A stretch of 64,000 nucleotides of DNA from Cognatiluteimonas weifangensis. Lineage in GTDB: Bacteria > Pseudomonadota > Gammaproteobacteria > Xanthomonadales > Xanthomonadaceae. Positions 8,856 through 17,384 of the stretch are shown one piece after another. The DNA lies in contig NZ_QVPD01000005.1 of assembly GCF_003416885.1 (NCBI RefSeq), positions 62,001 through 126,000 on the forward strand, given 5' to 3'. Position 1 is the stretch's first letter. Each line of letters begins with the position of its first letter. A program made the position numbers and the translations under genes. The notes under the pieces are model-generated. The model was given only the letters and a program-made list of their open reading frames with translations, was not told the DNA's origin and ran no database searches.

Positions 8856-9593
8856 ATGAGCCAGGCCCCGTCCCCGGCCGACACCAACTTCAGCCAGGCC
8901 GAGCTCGACAAGTTCAACGAACTCGCGCACCGCTGGTGGGACCCGGAAGGCCCGCAGAAGGCGCTGCACGCGCTCAATCCGGCGCGGCTGGGCTACATCG
9001 CCGAGCGCGTGCCGCTGGCGGGCGCGGCGGTGCTCGACGTGGGCTGCGGCGGCGGCCTGCTCAGCGAGGCGCTGGCGGCCGCGGGCGCGCGGGTCACCGC
9101 GATCGACCTCGCCCCGGACCTGCTGAAGATCGCGAAGCTGCACCGGCTCGAATCCGGGGTCCAGGTCGACTACCGCGCCAGTTCGGTCGAAGCCCTGGCG
9201 GCGGCGCAGCCGGGCAGCTTCGACGCCATCGCCTGCATGGAGATGCTCGAGCACGTGCCCGATCCGGCCTCGGTGCTGGCCGCCTGCGCGACGCTGCTCA
9301 AGCCCGGCGGGCGGCTGTTCGTGTCCACCCTCAACCGCACCCCGGCGGCATTCGCGCTGGCGATCGTCGGCGCCGAATACCTGGCGCGGCTGCTGCCCCG
9401 GGGGACCCACCGCTACCGCGACTTCATCCGCCCCTCGGAACTGGCGGCGTGGCTGCGCGCCGCCGGCCTGCTGCTGGAGGACGTCAGCGGCCTGGCGTAC
9501 CTGCCGTGGCGCAACGCGGCGCGGCTCACCGCGCGCACCGACGTCAACTACCTCGCCTGCGCGCGCAAGCCGGACGCCGGGCATGGCGAGTAG
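8856..9593 (+). CDS. ubiG: Ubiquinone biosynthesis O-methyltransferase UbiG
   Basis: 245 aa class I SAM methyltransferase carrying out the two O-methylations of ubiquinone synthesis. UbiG hallmarks are the N-terminal [14 protein letters not shown], motif [22 protein letters not shown], and the [14 protein letters not shown] and [10 protein letters not shown] segments. A GCAGGAG ribosome site precedes the ATG. The last 11 bp overlap the start of gph, suggesting translational coupling. Confidence 0.96.
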   Translation: MSQAPSPADTNFSQAELDKFNELAHRWWDPEGPQKALHALNPARLGYIAERVPLAGAAVLDVGCGGGLLSEALAAAGARVTAIDLAPDLLKIAKLHRLESGVQVDYRASSVEALAAAQPGSFDAIACMEMLEHVPDPASVLAACATLLKPGGRLFVSTLNRTPAAFALAIVGAEYLARLLPRGTHRYRDFIRPSELAAWLRAAGLLLEDVSGLAYLPWRNAARLTARTDVNYLACARKPDAGHGE

Positions 9594-10281
9594 CGACGGC
9601 CACGGGCGCGGGCACGGGTTTCCGCGCCTGGTGCTGTTCGACCTCGACGGCACCCTGCTCGACAGCGCGCCGGACTTCGTCGCCACGATCGCGGTGCTGC
9701 GCGCGCAGCGCGGCGAAGAGCCGATGCCGGCCGCGGCCTTGCGCCCGCATGTCTCCCGCGGCGCGCGGGCGATGCTGGCGGCGGCGTTCCCGCACCTGGA
9801 CGAGGCCGCGCGCGAGGCGCTGGTGGCGCCGTTCCTGGCGGTCTACCGCGAGCAGCTGGCGCGCCACGGCGCGCCGTTCGAGGGCGTCGAAGCGCTGCTG
9901 GCGGCGATCGAGGACGACGGCAGCCGCTGGGGCATCGTCACCAACAAGCCCGAGGCGCTGGCGCAGGCGCTGCTGCCGCGGCTGGGCTGGCAGGCGCGCT
10001 GCGCGGTGCTGGTCGGCGGCGACACGTTGCCGGTGCGCAAGCCCGATCCGCTGCCGCTGCTGCACGCCGCGCAGGGGCTGGGCGTGGCGCCGTGCGATTG
10101 CGCCTACGTCGGCGACGACGAGCGCGACATCGTCGCTGCGCGCGCGGCGACGATGCCGGCGGTGGTGGCGCTGTGGGGCTATCGACGCGCCGAGGAGGAT
10201 CCGGCCACCTGGCACGGCGACCTGCTGGCCGCCGCCCCGCGCGATCTGCTGGACCCGGCGGCGTGGCCGCGACCGCGATGA
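9583..10281 (+). CDS. gph: Phosphoglycolate phosphatase (HAD family)
   Basis: 232 aa HAD-superfamily phosphatase that dephosphorylates 2-phosphoglycolate. Motif I is [14 protein letters not shown], motif II includes VTNKPEALA, a lysine lies in RKPDPLPLL, and motif IV is YVGDDERDI. It overlaps ubiG by 11 bp, a common gammaproteobacterial arrangement. In some Xanthomonadaceae this position is annotated as the N-acetylmuramic acid 6-phosphate phosphatase MupP, which sequence alone does not rule out. Confidence 0.87.
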   Translation: MASSDGHGRGHGFPRLVLFDLDGTLLDSAPDFVATIAVLRAQRGEEPMPAAALRPHVSRGARAMLAAAFPHLDEAAREALVAPFLAVYREQLARHGAPFEGVEALLAAIEDDGSRWGIVTNKPEALAQALLPRLGWQARCAVLVGGDTLPVRKPDPLPLLHAAQGLGVAPCDCAYVGDDERDIVAARAATMPAVVALWGYRRAEEDPATWHGDLLAAAPRDLLDPAAWPRPR

Positions 10282-10288
10282 GGACGTC

Positions 10289-11017
10289 ATGAGCGGCGAG
10301 GCAGCCCTGACCGGATTCATCGACAAGTGGCGTGCGCGCTGGCCCGAGTGGCGCGTGGCCGAGGTGTTCGTGCCGGCGGCCGAACGCGAGCGCGCGCTGG
10401 CCTGGTTCACGCTGCGCCAGGAACTGACCGACGCCGCCTGGGGCGGCAGCGACCCGCGCCCGGGCGAGGCCAAGCTCGGCTGGTGGGCGGAGGAGCTGCA
10501 GGGCTGGGCGCAGGGCCAGCAGCGGCATCCGCTGGGGCTGGCGCTGCAGGCGTTGCCGGCGCCGTGGTCCGCGCTCGCTGCCTGCCTGCCGGCGCTGCTG
10601 GCCAGCCGCGAGCGCGCCACCGACGCCGAGGAGGCGATCGCGGTGCTGGAACCTTTCGCCGAAGCCGTGGCCGGGATCGCCGCGACCCTGTTCGCCAGCA
10701 CGACCCCGGCGCCCGCGTCCGGCACCGTGGTCGGCCTGCTCGCCGAGCGCCTGCTGCTGGAGGAGGTCGCGGTCCCGCTGCAGGTGCGCGCGCGCCTGGG
10801 CGAGGCGGCGCCGCCGCAGGCCCTGGCCCGCGCCTGGGCGCAGGAGCTGCTGCAACGGTGGCCGCCGCCGCACCAGGGCGCGCGCAGCGGCCGGATCCAC
10901 GCGGCCCTGCTGCGCGCGCGCCTGCGCCGCTGCGCGGCCGGCGGGCACCCGGTGCGGCAGCCGCTGCCGGCCTGGCAGGCGCTGGCCGTCGCCTGGCGCG
11001 CCGCCCGCGGCGCCTGA
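10289..11017 (+). CDS. Phytoene/squalene synthase-like protein
   Basis: 242 aa, all-helical in character, 7 bp behind gph. The segment GEAKLGWWAEELQGW matches the helix that follows the first active-site motif in trans-isoprenyl diphosphate synthases (phytoene/squalene synthase fold). The family's Asp-rich DxxxD motifs are not recognisable: the first region reads RQELTDAAWG and the second LLAERLLLEE. It is therefore probably not a condensing enzyme, or its chemistry differs. Related small proteins occur at the same site in other xanthomonads, labelled phytoene synthase. Function unknown. Confidence 0.72.
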   Translation: MSGEAALTGFIDKWRARWPEWRVAEVFVPAAERERALAWFTLRQELTDAAWGGSDPRPGEAKLGWWAEELQGWAQGQQRHPLGLALQALPAPWSALAACLPALLASRERATDAEEAIAVLEPFAEAVAGIAATLFASTTPAPASGTVVGLLAERLLLEEVAVPLQVRARLGEAAPPQALARAWAQELLQRWPPPHQGARSGRIHAALLRARLRRCAAGGHPVRQPLPAWQALAVAWRAARGA

Positions 11018-11223
11018 GCCGTCGCTGCCGCCGGGACGAAAGCAGCGGCGCAGAACCGCCATCGCCGCGCCCTGGGAGCGACGCAGGCGCGATCCCCGCC
11101 CCCCGAAAGCCCGCCCCGCCCGCGCCCCCCAGCCCCCCCCCGGCACGCAGCGTTGCAGGCCAGGTGACGGGCCCGCAGGGCGCAGTCGTTACAATGGCGG
11201 TTCGCTTTGCCCGGTTTGCGCCC

Positions 11224-12153
11224 GTGTCCACATCCCCGATCTCGCCCTCGCTGTTGCCCGACGTCGCCCAGGACGCCGCCGCGCTGGCGCGTCCGCTGGA
11301 CTGGGTCGGGATGGACCGGATCGCGCTGCCGGTGCGGATCGCCGACGCCGACGGCGGCAGCATCCAGGTCGCCGCCTCGGTCGATGTCGCGGTCGATTTG
11401 TGCGATGCCGGCGCCCGCGGCATCCACATGTCGCGCCTGTACCTGCGCCTGCAGCAGGCGTTCGCCAGCGAGACCATCACCCCGGCCGGGTTGCGGCGGG
11501 TATTGCAGGGGTTCGTCGAGTCGCAGCAGGGGCTCTCGACCGGTGCCCGGCTGACGCTGCGCTACGACCACCTGCTGCAGCGCGCCGCGCTGGCCAGTGC
11601 GCACAGCGGCTGGAAGCGCTATCCGGTGACGATCGAGGCGAGCCTGCGCGAGGGCCACCTGCGCCTGGCGCTGTCGCTGTCGGTGGAATACTCCAGCACC
11701 TGTCCGGCCTCGGCGGCGCTGTCGCGGCAGCTCAACGCCGCGCGTTTCGCCGACGAATTCGCCGCCGCGCGGCCGCTGTCGACCGAGGTGGTGCGCGACT
11801 GGCTCGCCTCCGAACGCGGCCTGGCCGCGACCCCGCACGCGCAGCGCAGCCGCGCCGAGGTGCGCGTGGAACTGCGCCAGTCCTTCGACGAGTTGCCGGT
11901 GGCGGCGCTGGTGGACGCGCTGGAGGCCGCGCTTGCCACCCCGGTGCAGACCGCGGTCAAGCGCGAGGACGAGCAGGCCTTCGCCGAGCTCAACGCCGCC
12001 AACCTGATGTTCTGCGAGGACGCCGCGCGCCGCGTCGCCGCGGTGCTGTCCGCCGATCCGCGGGTCGAGCGCTTCGACGCCCGCGTCGCCCACTTCGAGA
12101 GCCTGCACCCGCACGACGCGGTGGCGCGGGTCAGCGGCCACAACCCCGGCTGA
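11224..12153 (+). CDS. folE2: GTP cyclohydrolase FolE2 (type IB)
   Basis: About 309 aa. Converts GTP to 7,8-dihydroneopterin triphosphate, the first step of folate and queuosine synthesis, using a metal other than zinc. Recognisable are LDWVGMDRIALPV, GIHMSRLY, FASETIT, the active-site cysteine in EYSSTCPASAALS and the C-terminal DARVAHFESLHPHDA. The start is uncertain: GTG 11224 gives the length closest to homologues, while an ATG at 11194 would add ten residues. TACAAT at 11190-11195 looks like a -10 box and favours the later start. A zinc-dependent folE lies at 40025. Confidence 0.9.
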   Translation: MSTSPISPSLLPDVAQDAAALARPLDWVGMDRIALPVRIADADGGSIQVAASVDVAVDLCDAGARGIHMSRLYLRLQQAFASETITPAGLRRVLQGFVESQQGLSTGARLTLRYDHLLQRAALASAHSGWKRYPVTIEASLREGHLRLALSLSVEYSSTCPASAALSRQLNAARFADEFAAARPLSTEVVRDWLASERGLAATPHAQRSRAEVRVELRQSFDELPVAALVDALEAALATPVQTAVKREDEQAFAELNAANLMFCEDAARRVAAVLSADPRVERFDARVAHFESLHPHDAVARVSGHNPG

Positions 12154-12366
12154 GCGCGTCCGCGCGGGCGGTCGTGCCGCCGCACCGCACGGGGCGCGAC
12201 TTCCCGGTCGCTGCAGGCGCGCGCCAACCGCGAGGCGCTGCAGCGCAGGCGAGCCGCCACGGGCGCCTGCGGCTCGCGCCGCGCGCGAAAGGCCCGGCGC
12301 CCGCAGCGGATCGTGCCGGCGCCGGACCTGCGCCGGCGGCCCCCGCGATCGACGCGGCTCGTGCCC

Positions 12367-13713
12367 TCAGCGCGCGAATTCCAGCCGCCGCCCCTGCGGC
12401 GTCCCCAGCAGCCGATTGCCGTCCCAGACCTGCACGCCGTTGACCCAGGTCGAGGCGATGCGGTTGTGGAAGCGGGTGCCTTCGAACGGCGACCAACCGC
12501 ACTTGGACAGCACGTCCTCGCGGCGCACCTCCAGCGGCGCGTCGTCCACCAGCACCAGGTCGGCCCAGTAGCCTTCGCGCAGGAAGCCGCGTTCGCGCAC
12601 GTCGAACAGCTGCGCGGCGGCGTGCGCGAATTTCTGCACCACCTGGGCGTTGGTCAGGCGGCCTTCGTGCACCAGGTCCAGCGCCAGCAGCAGCGCGTGC
12701 TGCACCAGCGGCAGGCCGCTGGGCGCCTGCGCGTAGGGACGCGACTTTTCCTCCAGCGTGTGCGGCGCGTGGTCGGTGGCCAGCACGTCGATGCGGTCCT
12801 CGGCCAGCGCGCGCACCAGCGCCTGGCGGTCGCCGGCGTCCTTGATCGCCGGATTGCACTTGATCAGGTTGCCCATGCGCGCGTAGTCGCTGCGGTCGTA
12901 GCGCAGGAAATGCACGCAGGTTTCGGCGGTGATGCGCTTGCGCGAGCCGTCGGCGCGGATGATCGGCCCCTGCTCGAACAGCGCCAGTTCGTCGGCGGTG
13001 GAGATGTGCAGGATGTGCAGGCGCGCGTCGTGGCGGCGCGCCAGTTCCATCGCCAGCCGCGTGGACTTGACGCAGGCCTCGCGCGAGCGGATGTCGGGAT
13101 GGCATTCCACCGGGATGTCGTCGCCGTAGCGGGCCTTGTACGCGGCCAGGTTGGCGTCGATGGTCGGGGTGTCCTCGCAGTGGGTGATGATCGGCGTCGG
13201 CGCCTCGCGGAAGATCCCGTCCAGGGTGTCGGGATCGTCGACCAGCATGTTGCCGGTGGACGCGCCCATGAACACCTTGATCCCCGGCGCGGTCAGCGGG
13301 TCCAGGGTGCGGATCGCCTCCAGGTTGTCGTTGCTGGCGCCCAGGTAGAAGCCGTAGTTGCCCCAGGCGCGGCCGGCGGCGCGGTCGTACTTGTCCTGCA
13401 GCGCGGCCGCGTCCAGCGTCGGCGGGCGGGTGTTGGGCATGTCCATGAAGCTGGTCAGTCCGCCGGCGACCGCGGCCGCCGATTCGGTGGCCATGTCGGC
13501 CTTGTATTCCATGCCGGGCTCGCGGAAATGCACCTGGTCGTCGATCATGCCCGGCAGCAGGCGGCGGCCGTTCGCGTCGATCACGCGTTCGCCCTCGCGC
13601 GCGGACAGGCCGCTGCCGATCTGCGCGATGCGGCCGTCGGCGATGCGCAGGTCGCCGTCGTATTCCCGGCCTTCGTTGACCAGCCGGGCGTTGACGATCA
13701 GTGTTTGCGACAT
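12367..13713 (-). CDS. pyrC: Dihydroorotase (class I)
   Basis: 448 aa. Catalyses reversible cyclisation of N-carbamoyl-aspartate to dihydroorotate in pyrimidine synthesis. Metal-binding motifs [10 protein letters not shown] (about residue 60), ITHCEDT, HILHIST and the catalytic ATDHAPHT are all present; the usual carboxylated lysine is replaced in this subgroup. Length and the FREPGMEYK signature fit the long dihydroorotase class. AAGGAA lies eight bases before ATG 13713. Its start overlaps the 3' end of yidD by 16 bp. Confidence 0.93.
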   Translation of the reverse strand: MSQTLIVNARLVNEGREYDGDLRIADGRIAQIGSGLSAREGERVIDANGRRLLPGMIDDQVHFREPGMEYKADMATESAAAVAGGLTSFMDMPNTRPPTLDAAALQDKYDRAAGRAWGNYGFYLGASNDNLEAIRTLDPLTAPGIKVFMGASTGNMLVDDPDTLDGIFREAPTPIITHCEDTPTIDANLAAYKARYGDDIPVECHPDIRSREACVKSTRLAMELARRHDARLHILHISTADELALFEQGPIIRADGSRKRITAETCVHFLRYDRSDYARMGNLIKCNPAIKDAGDRQALVRALAEDRIDVLATDHAPHTLEEKSRPYAQAPSGLPLVQHALLLALDLVHEGRLTNAQVVQKFAHAAAQLFDVRERGFLREGYWADLVLVDDAPLEVRREDVLSKCGWSPFEGTRFHNRIASTWVNGVQVWDGNRLLGTPQGRRLEFAR

Positions 13714-13958
13714 GCGTGGGTTCCTTTGTCGGGTGGGGGATCGAGAGCCGGCACCGGATCGTGGCCGCCGGGATGCAGGGGGTGGCAGCGGCCGATGCGC
13801 CGCAGCGCCAGCCAGCCGCCCTTGAACGCGCCGAAACGCGCGATCGCCACCATCGCGTATTCCGAGCAGGTGGGCACGAACCGGCAGCGCGGCCCCAGCA
13901 GGGGGCTGAGCCAGCGTTTGTAGCCGCGCAGGCAGGAAATGAGGAGGCGATCGAGCAC
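13698..13958 (-). CDS. yidD: Membrane protein insertion efficiency factor YidD
   Basis: 86 aa. A small membrane-associated protein assisting YidC-dependent insertion. The family signature is clear: [12 protein letters not shown], a downstream [19 protein letters not shown], then the HPGGHDPVP tail. The start is taken as GTG 13958 ([16 protein letters not shown]), where homologues begin; there is no convincing ribosome site. It is usually beside rnpA/yidC, but here it is uncoupled and sits upstream of pyrC. Confidence 0.9.
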   Translation of the reverse strand: MLDRLLISCLRGYKRWLSPLLGPRCRFVPTCSEYAMVAIARFGAFKGGWLALRRIGRCHPLHPGGHDPVPALDPPPDKGTHACRKH

Positions 13959-14065
13959 GATGCGTGAAGGCGGCGCGACGCAGGCGTGCGCGGTTGCCGC
14001 TGTAGACGGGGCAGGGTATAACAGCGCGCTTTCCCGTCTCAAGGGAAGAAGAGGAATCCCTGTCC

Positions 14066-15100
14066 GTGGCAGCGAAAAAACCCGCAAAAAAGACCGTGAA
14101 GGCCGTGAAGAAGGCCGCCAGGCCCGCCGGGAAGCCGGCTGCGAAGAAGTCGGCGGCGAAGAAGCCGGCGACGAAGAAGCCGACGCCGAAGCAGGCGCCC
14201 GCACGCAAGCCCGTCGCCAGGAAGGCCGCGCCGAAGAAAGCTTCCTCGAAGCAGGCCGCCCCGAAGCAGGCCGCCGTGAAAAAGGCCGCCGCGAAGAAAC
14301 CCGCGCCGAAGAAGGCAGCGCCGAAGAAGGCCGCACCCAGGCCGGTGGCGCGCAAGGCGCCGGCGCCCAAGGCCGCGCCGAAGAAAGCCGTTGCGGCGAA
14401 GAAGCCCGCGCCGGCGAAGGCCGCCGCACCGGTGCGGCCGGCCGCGCCCGCCCGCACCGCGGCCAAGGTGCCGTCGCGGCCGATCGCCAAGTCGGTCGCG
14501 CGCCCGGCCAGGCAGGCCGCGGTCGAGCCCCGGCCGGCGGCCGCACCCGCCCAGACTGCGCCGGCCAGGCCGGCCGCCAGGCCGCGTCCGCTCGGCAAGG
14601 TCGCCGTTGCCGTCCCCTCCAAGCCGGCTCCGCCGGCGCCGCGCGGCAAGGTCAAGGTGATCGCGTACAAGACCGACGAACTCAGCGGCCGCCCGATCCT
14701 GCCGCACGGCTACAAGCCGAGCGTGGACGAGGAGTACATGGGCCCGCTGATGACCGAGTATTTCCGCCAGCGCCTGCTGCAGTGGCGCGCGGACCTGGTC
14801 GAGGAATCCAAGCAGACCATCGAGAACCTCAAGGACGAAGTGCGCGACGTCGGCGACGAGGCCGAGCGCGCCACCCGCGAGACCGAGAACTCGCTGGAGC
14901 TGCGCACCCGCGACCGCTACCGCAAGCTGATCGGCAAGATCGACAGCACGCTCAAGCGCGTGGAGTCCGGCGAGTACGGCTACAGCGTGGACTCGGGCGA
15001 GGAAATCGGCCTGGAACGGCTGGAAGCGCGCCTCACCGCCGAGCGCACCATCGACGAGCAGGAGCGCTGGGAGCACCTGCAGAAGCAGATCGGCGACTGA
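14066..15100 (+). CDS. dksA: DksA/TraR-type RNA polymerase-binding protein with basic N-terminal tail
   Basis: 344 aa against about 150 in E. coli. Residues 1-195 are an Ala/Lys/Pro-rich, histone H1-like tail; residues 210-344 are the DksA core. The coiled-coil tip motif DVGDEA (DxxDxA), which enters the RNA polymerase secondary channel, is intact. The zinc-finger cysteines are gone: [11 protein letters not shown] and TIDEQ replace CxxC...CxxC, so the protein is expected to fold without zinc. It probably mediates stringent-type regulation, and the tail may bind nucleic acid. GTG 14066 with GAGGAA nine bases upstream is the start. It is followed by a strong terminator. Confidence 0.9.
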   Translation: MAAKKPAKKTVKAVKKAARPAGKPAAKKSAAKKPATKKPTPKQAPARKPVARKAAPKKASSKQAAPKQAAVKKAAAKKPAPKKAAPKKAAPRPVARKAPAPKAAPKKAVAAKKPAPAKAAAPVRPAAPARTAAKVPSRPIAKSVARPARQAAVEPRPAAAPAQTAPARPAARPRPLGKVAVAVPSKPAPPAPRGKVKVIAYKTDELSGRPILPHGYKPSVDEEYMGPLMTEYFRQRLLQWRADLVEESKQTIENLKDEVRDVGDEAERATRETENSLELRTRDRYRKLIGKIDSTLKRVESGEYGYSVDSGEEIGLERLEARLTAERTIDEQERWEHLQKQIGD

Positions 15101-15117
15101 GCCGCCGCAAGCTGCGA

Positions 15118-15154
15118 CGCGAAGGCCCCGCCGCGCGGGGCCTTCGCGTTTTCC
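15118..15154 (+). terminator. Intrinsic terminator of dksA
   Basis: A 12-bp stem CGCGAAGGCCCC / GGGGCCTTCGCG with a short GC loop is followed by TTTT, about 20 bp after the dksA stop. Confidence 0.85.
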
Positions 15155-15342
15155 GGGCGCGCACTGCGGGCGGATCGGTCGGGGACGTCGCCCGGGTGCT
15201 GCGGCAGCTGACCCAGGTCAAGGCCGGTCACGGGCCCGCGCCGCAGGATGCCCCGTTGTCGCCCCGGCAACGCGGGCGTTGCGGCTGCCGCCGTGGCCGC
15301 GTTCAATGCAGGCTTCCGGGAGCCATGCCAGGAACCGCCGCC

Positions 15343-15747
15343 ATGTCGTTCCACGATTTCGCCGGCCTGTTGCAGGCCGCGCGCCGGCAACCCGAGCCGC
15401 AGCGGCTGCTGCTGGTGTTCGCCGCCGCCGAGCTGCCGCGCGACGCCAATGCCGCCGAACGGGCCGCGTTTGCGCGCGGCGAGGGCGGGGCGCTGGCGCC
15501 GGTGCTGTGCGTGGACAAGCTGCCGGAGGAGGTGGCGAGTTTCGCTGCGCTGCGGGAGGAGTCGACGCGGACCGGGGTCGGCTGGGACATCCTGTTCGTG
15601 GCGGCGCTGTCCGGGCACGGCGGTTACGCCCCTGGCCCGGACGAGGCGGTGCAGCCGTTGCGGATGATGGTGGAGGCGATCAAGGGCGGGCGCATCGCCC
15701 AGTTCGTGGCGGTGACCCGCGACGGCGAGCTGGTGCAGCTGCGATGA
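15343..15747 (+). CDS. Conserved xanthomonad protein of unknown function
   Basis: 134 aa, soluble, no signal peptide. It resembles a small protein found across Xanthomonadaceae, sometimes labelled a ribonucleotide reductase subunit alpha without supporting domains. Recognisable stretches are LLLVFAAAELP, GALAPVLCVDK, FVAALSGHGG and LRMMVEAIKGGRI. The start at ATG 15343 (MSFHDFAGLL) was chosen because AGGAA lies eight bases upstream; an in-frame ATG at 15325 is less likely. The preceding 190 bp hold no feature beyond the dksA terminator. Confidence 0.8.
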   Translation: MSFHDFAGLLQAARRQPEPQRLLLVFAAAELPRDANAAERAAFARGEGGALAPVLCVDKLPEEVASFAALREESTRTGVGWDILFVAALSGHGGYAPGPDEAVQPLRMMVEAIKGGRIAQFVAVTRDGELVQLR

Positions 15748-15898
15748 GCGCGCGCCACCGACCGCTGCCGGCCCGCCGCGGCGGCCCGCGCCGGGGCGCT
15801 GGCGCGACCCCGCCCGCGCCCCCCACAATGGGGCGCGCGGGTTGCCGCGCCGGTCCTGGCCAGGCGCGGCGCCGCGGTATCGACCCCGGGAGAGACGC

Positions 15899-16234
15899 AT
15901 GAGCACGCAAGCGACATCGACCGAACCCCGTGGCCGCACCCGGCTCTGGATCGTGTTCTGGATCTACGGCGTGCTGGCCAGCCACCTGTTCTTCGGCGCC
16001 ATCCTGTATTTCTACCGCCAGATCGACACGCCGTTGCTGGCCGGGCTGCTGGCCGCCTTCATCGCCTACACCGCATGGATCATGCGCGCGGTCTGGGTGG
16101 ATGCGTTCAACGTGCGCAAGGAGCTCTACGCCTACATCGCCCGCGCCCTGACCGTCGCCTGGGCGCTGAACGCGGTGCTGGTGTCGGTGTTCCTGTTCCT
16201 CGGCCACCTGGGCAAGATGAGGTTGCCGTTCTGA
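15899..16234 (+). CDS. Small inner-membrane protein, unknown function
   Basis: 111 aa with three predicted hydrophobic segments (about residues 17-38, 43-65 and 82-103). A basic stretch between the second and third suggests a cytoplasmic loop. Ribosome site GGGAGAGAC directly precedes the ATG. It lies 67 bp upstream of the TDT-family transporter in the same direction and may be co-transcribed. No family recognised. Confidence 0.75.
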   Translation: MSTQATSTEPRGRTRLWIVFWIYGVLASHLFFGAILYFYRQIDTPLLAGLLAAFIAYTAWIMRAVWVDAFNVRKELYAYIARALTVAWALNAVLVSVFLFLGHLGKMRLPF

Positions 16235-16301
16235 CCGTGGCCCGGCCCGTGCGCGCCGTTGCGGCCAGGCGCCTGCCCCGCGGGCGCGACGGACGCACGC
16301 A

Positions 16302-17384
16302 ATGACCGCCGTGGCCAGGGCCAGGCTGGCGCGCTGGGACGCGGACATCGCCGGCCTGTCGCCGGCCTACTTCGGCATGGTGATGGCGACCGGCATCGTC
16401 TCCATCGGCGCCGACATGCTCGGCCTGCCGCTGCTCGCGCGCGGCCTGTTCGCGCTGAACCTCGCCGTCTATGCCGTGCTCTGGGCGCTGTACCTGCTGC
16501 GGCTGCTGCGCCACCCGCGCCGGTTCTTCGACGACATGTGCGACCACCTGCGCGGGCCGGGCTTCTTCACTGCCGTCGCCGCCACCAGCGTGCTCGGCTC
16601 CCAGTGCCTGCTGCTGGCCGGCAACCTCGCCGCCGGCATGGCGCTGTGGGGTGCGGCGATCGTGCTGTGGCTGACGCTGACCTACGCCGTCTTCGCCATC
16701 CTCACGATCAAGGAGACCAAGCCGGCGCTGGACCGCGGCATCAACGGCGGCTGGCTGCTGGCGGTGGTGGCCACGCAGTCGATCGCGGTGCTCAGCGCGC
16801 TGCTGGCCGCGCGCATCGGCCAGCCCTACAAGCTGGAGATGAACTTCTTCGCGCTGTCGATGTGGCTGTGGGGCGGGATGCTCTACATCTGGATGATGTC
16901 GCTGATCTTCTACCGCTACACCTTCTTTCCGTTCCGCCCCGACGACCTGTCGCCGCCGTACTGGATCAACATGGGGGCGATGGCGATCTCGACCCTGGCC
17001 GGCTCGCTGCTGATCGTCAACGCCGCCGAGGCGCCGTTCCTGCTGTCGCTGCATCCCTTCCTCAAGGGCTTCACGGTCTTCTACTGGGCCACTGGCACCT
17101 GGTGGATCCCGATGCTGCTGGTGCTGGGCGTGTGGCGCCACGTGTACAAGCGCTTCCCGCTGCGCTACGACCCGCTGTACTGGGGCGCGGTGTTCCCGCT
17201 GGGCATGTACGCCGCCAGCACCGCCGAGCTGGAGCAGGCGATGGGCTTCGGGTTCCTGGCGTGGCTGCCGCGGCTGTTCCTGTACGTGGCCCTGGCCGCG
17301 TGGCTGGCCGCGTTCGTCGGCGTGCTGCGCAGCCTCGCCCGCGGCCACCTCACCGGCGCGGGCGGGTCGCCGCTGCCGCCATGA
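16302..17384 (+). CDS. TDT-family (tellurite-resistance/dicarboxylate) transporter
   Basis: 360 aa integral membrane protein with about ten hydrophobic segments. The N-terminal PAYFGMVMATGIVSIGA and downstream NLAVYAVLW, GTWWIPML and FPLGMYAAST segments match the TDT family (TehA, Mae1 and SLAC1 relatives), which moves tellurite, C4-dicarboxylates, malate or anions. The substrate is not predictable. Its last 35 bp overlap the 3' end of the convergent narK1, so the neighbourhood raises, without proving, an anion-export role linked to nitrate metabolism. Confidence 0.85.
   Translation: MTAVARARLARWDADIAGLSPAYFGMVMATGIVSIGADMLGLPLLARGLFALNLAVYAVLWALYLLRLLRHPRRFFDDMCDHLRGPGFFTAVAATSVLGSQCLLLAGNLAAGMALWGAAIVLWLTLTYAVFAILTIKETKPALDRGINGGWLLAVVATQSIAVLSALLAARIGQPYKLEMNFFALSMWLWGGMLYIWMMSLIFYRYTFFPFRPDDLSPPYWINMGAMAISTLAGSLLIVNAAEAPFLLSLHPFLKGFTVFYWATGTWWIPMLLVLGVWRHVYKRFPLRYDPLYWGAVFPLGMYAASTAELEQAMGFGFLAWLPRLFLYVALAAWLAAFVGVLRSLARGHLTGAGGSPLPP

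Noticed and set aside
11164-11195. Zur operator in front of folE2
   Set aside because: GTTACAATGG has only a loose resemblance and no dyad symmetry; it is better read as a -10 element.
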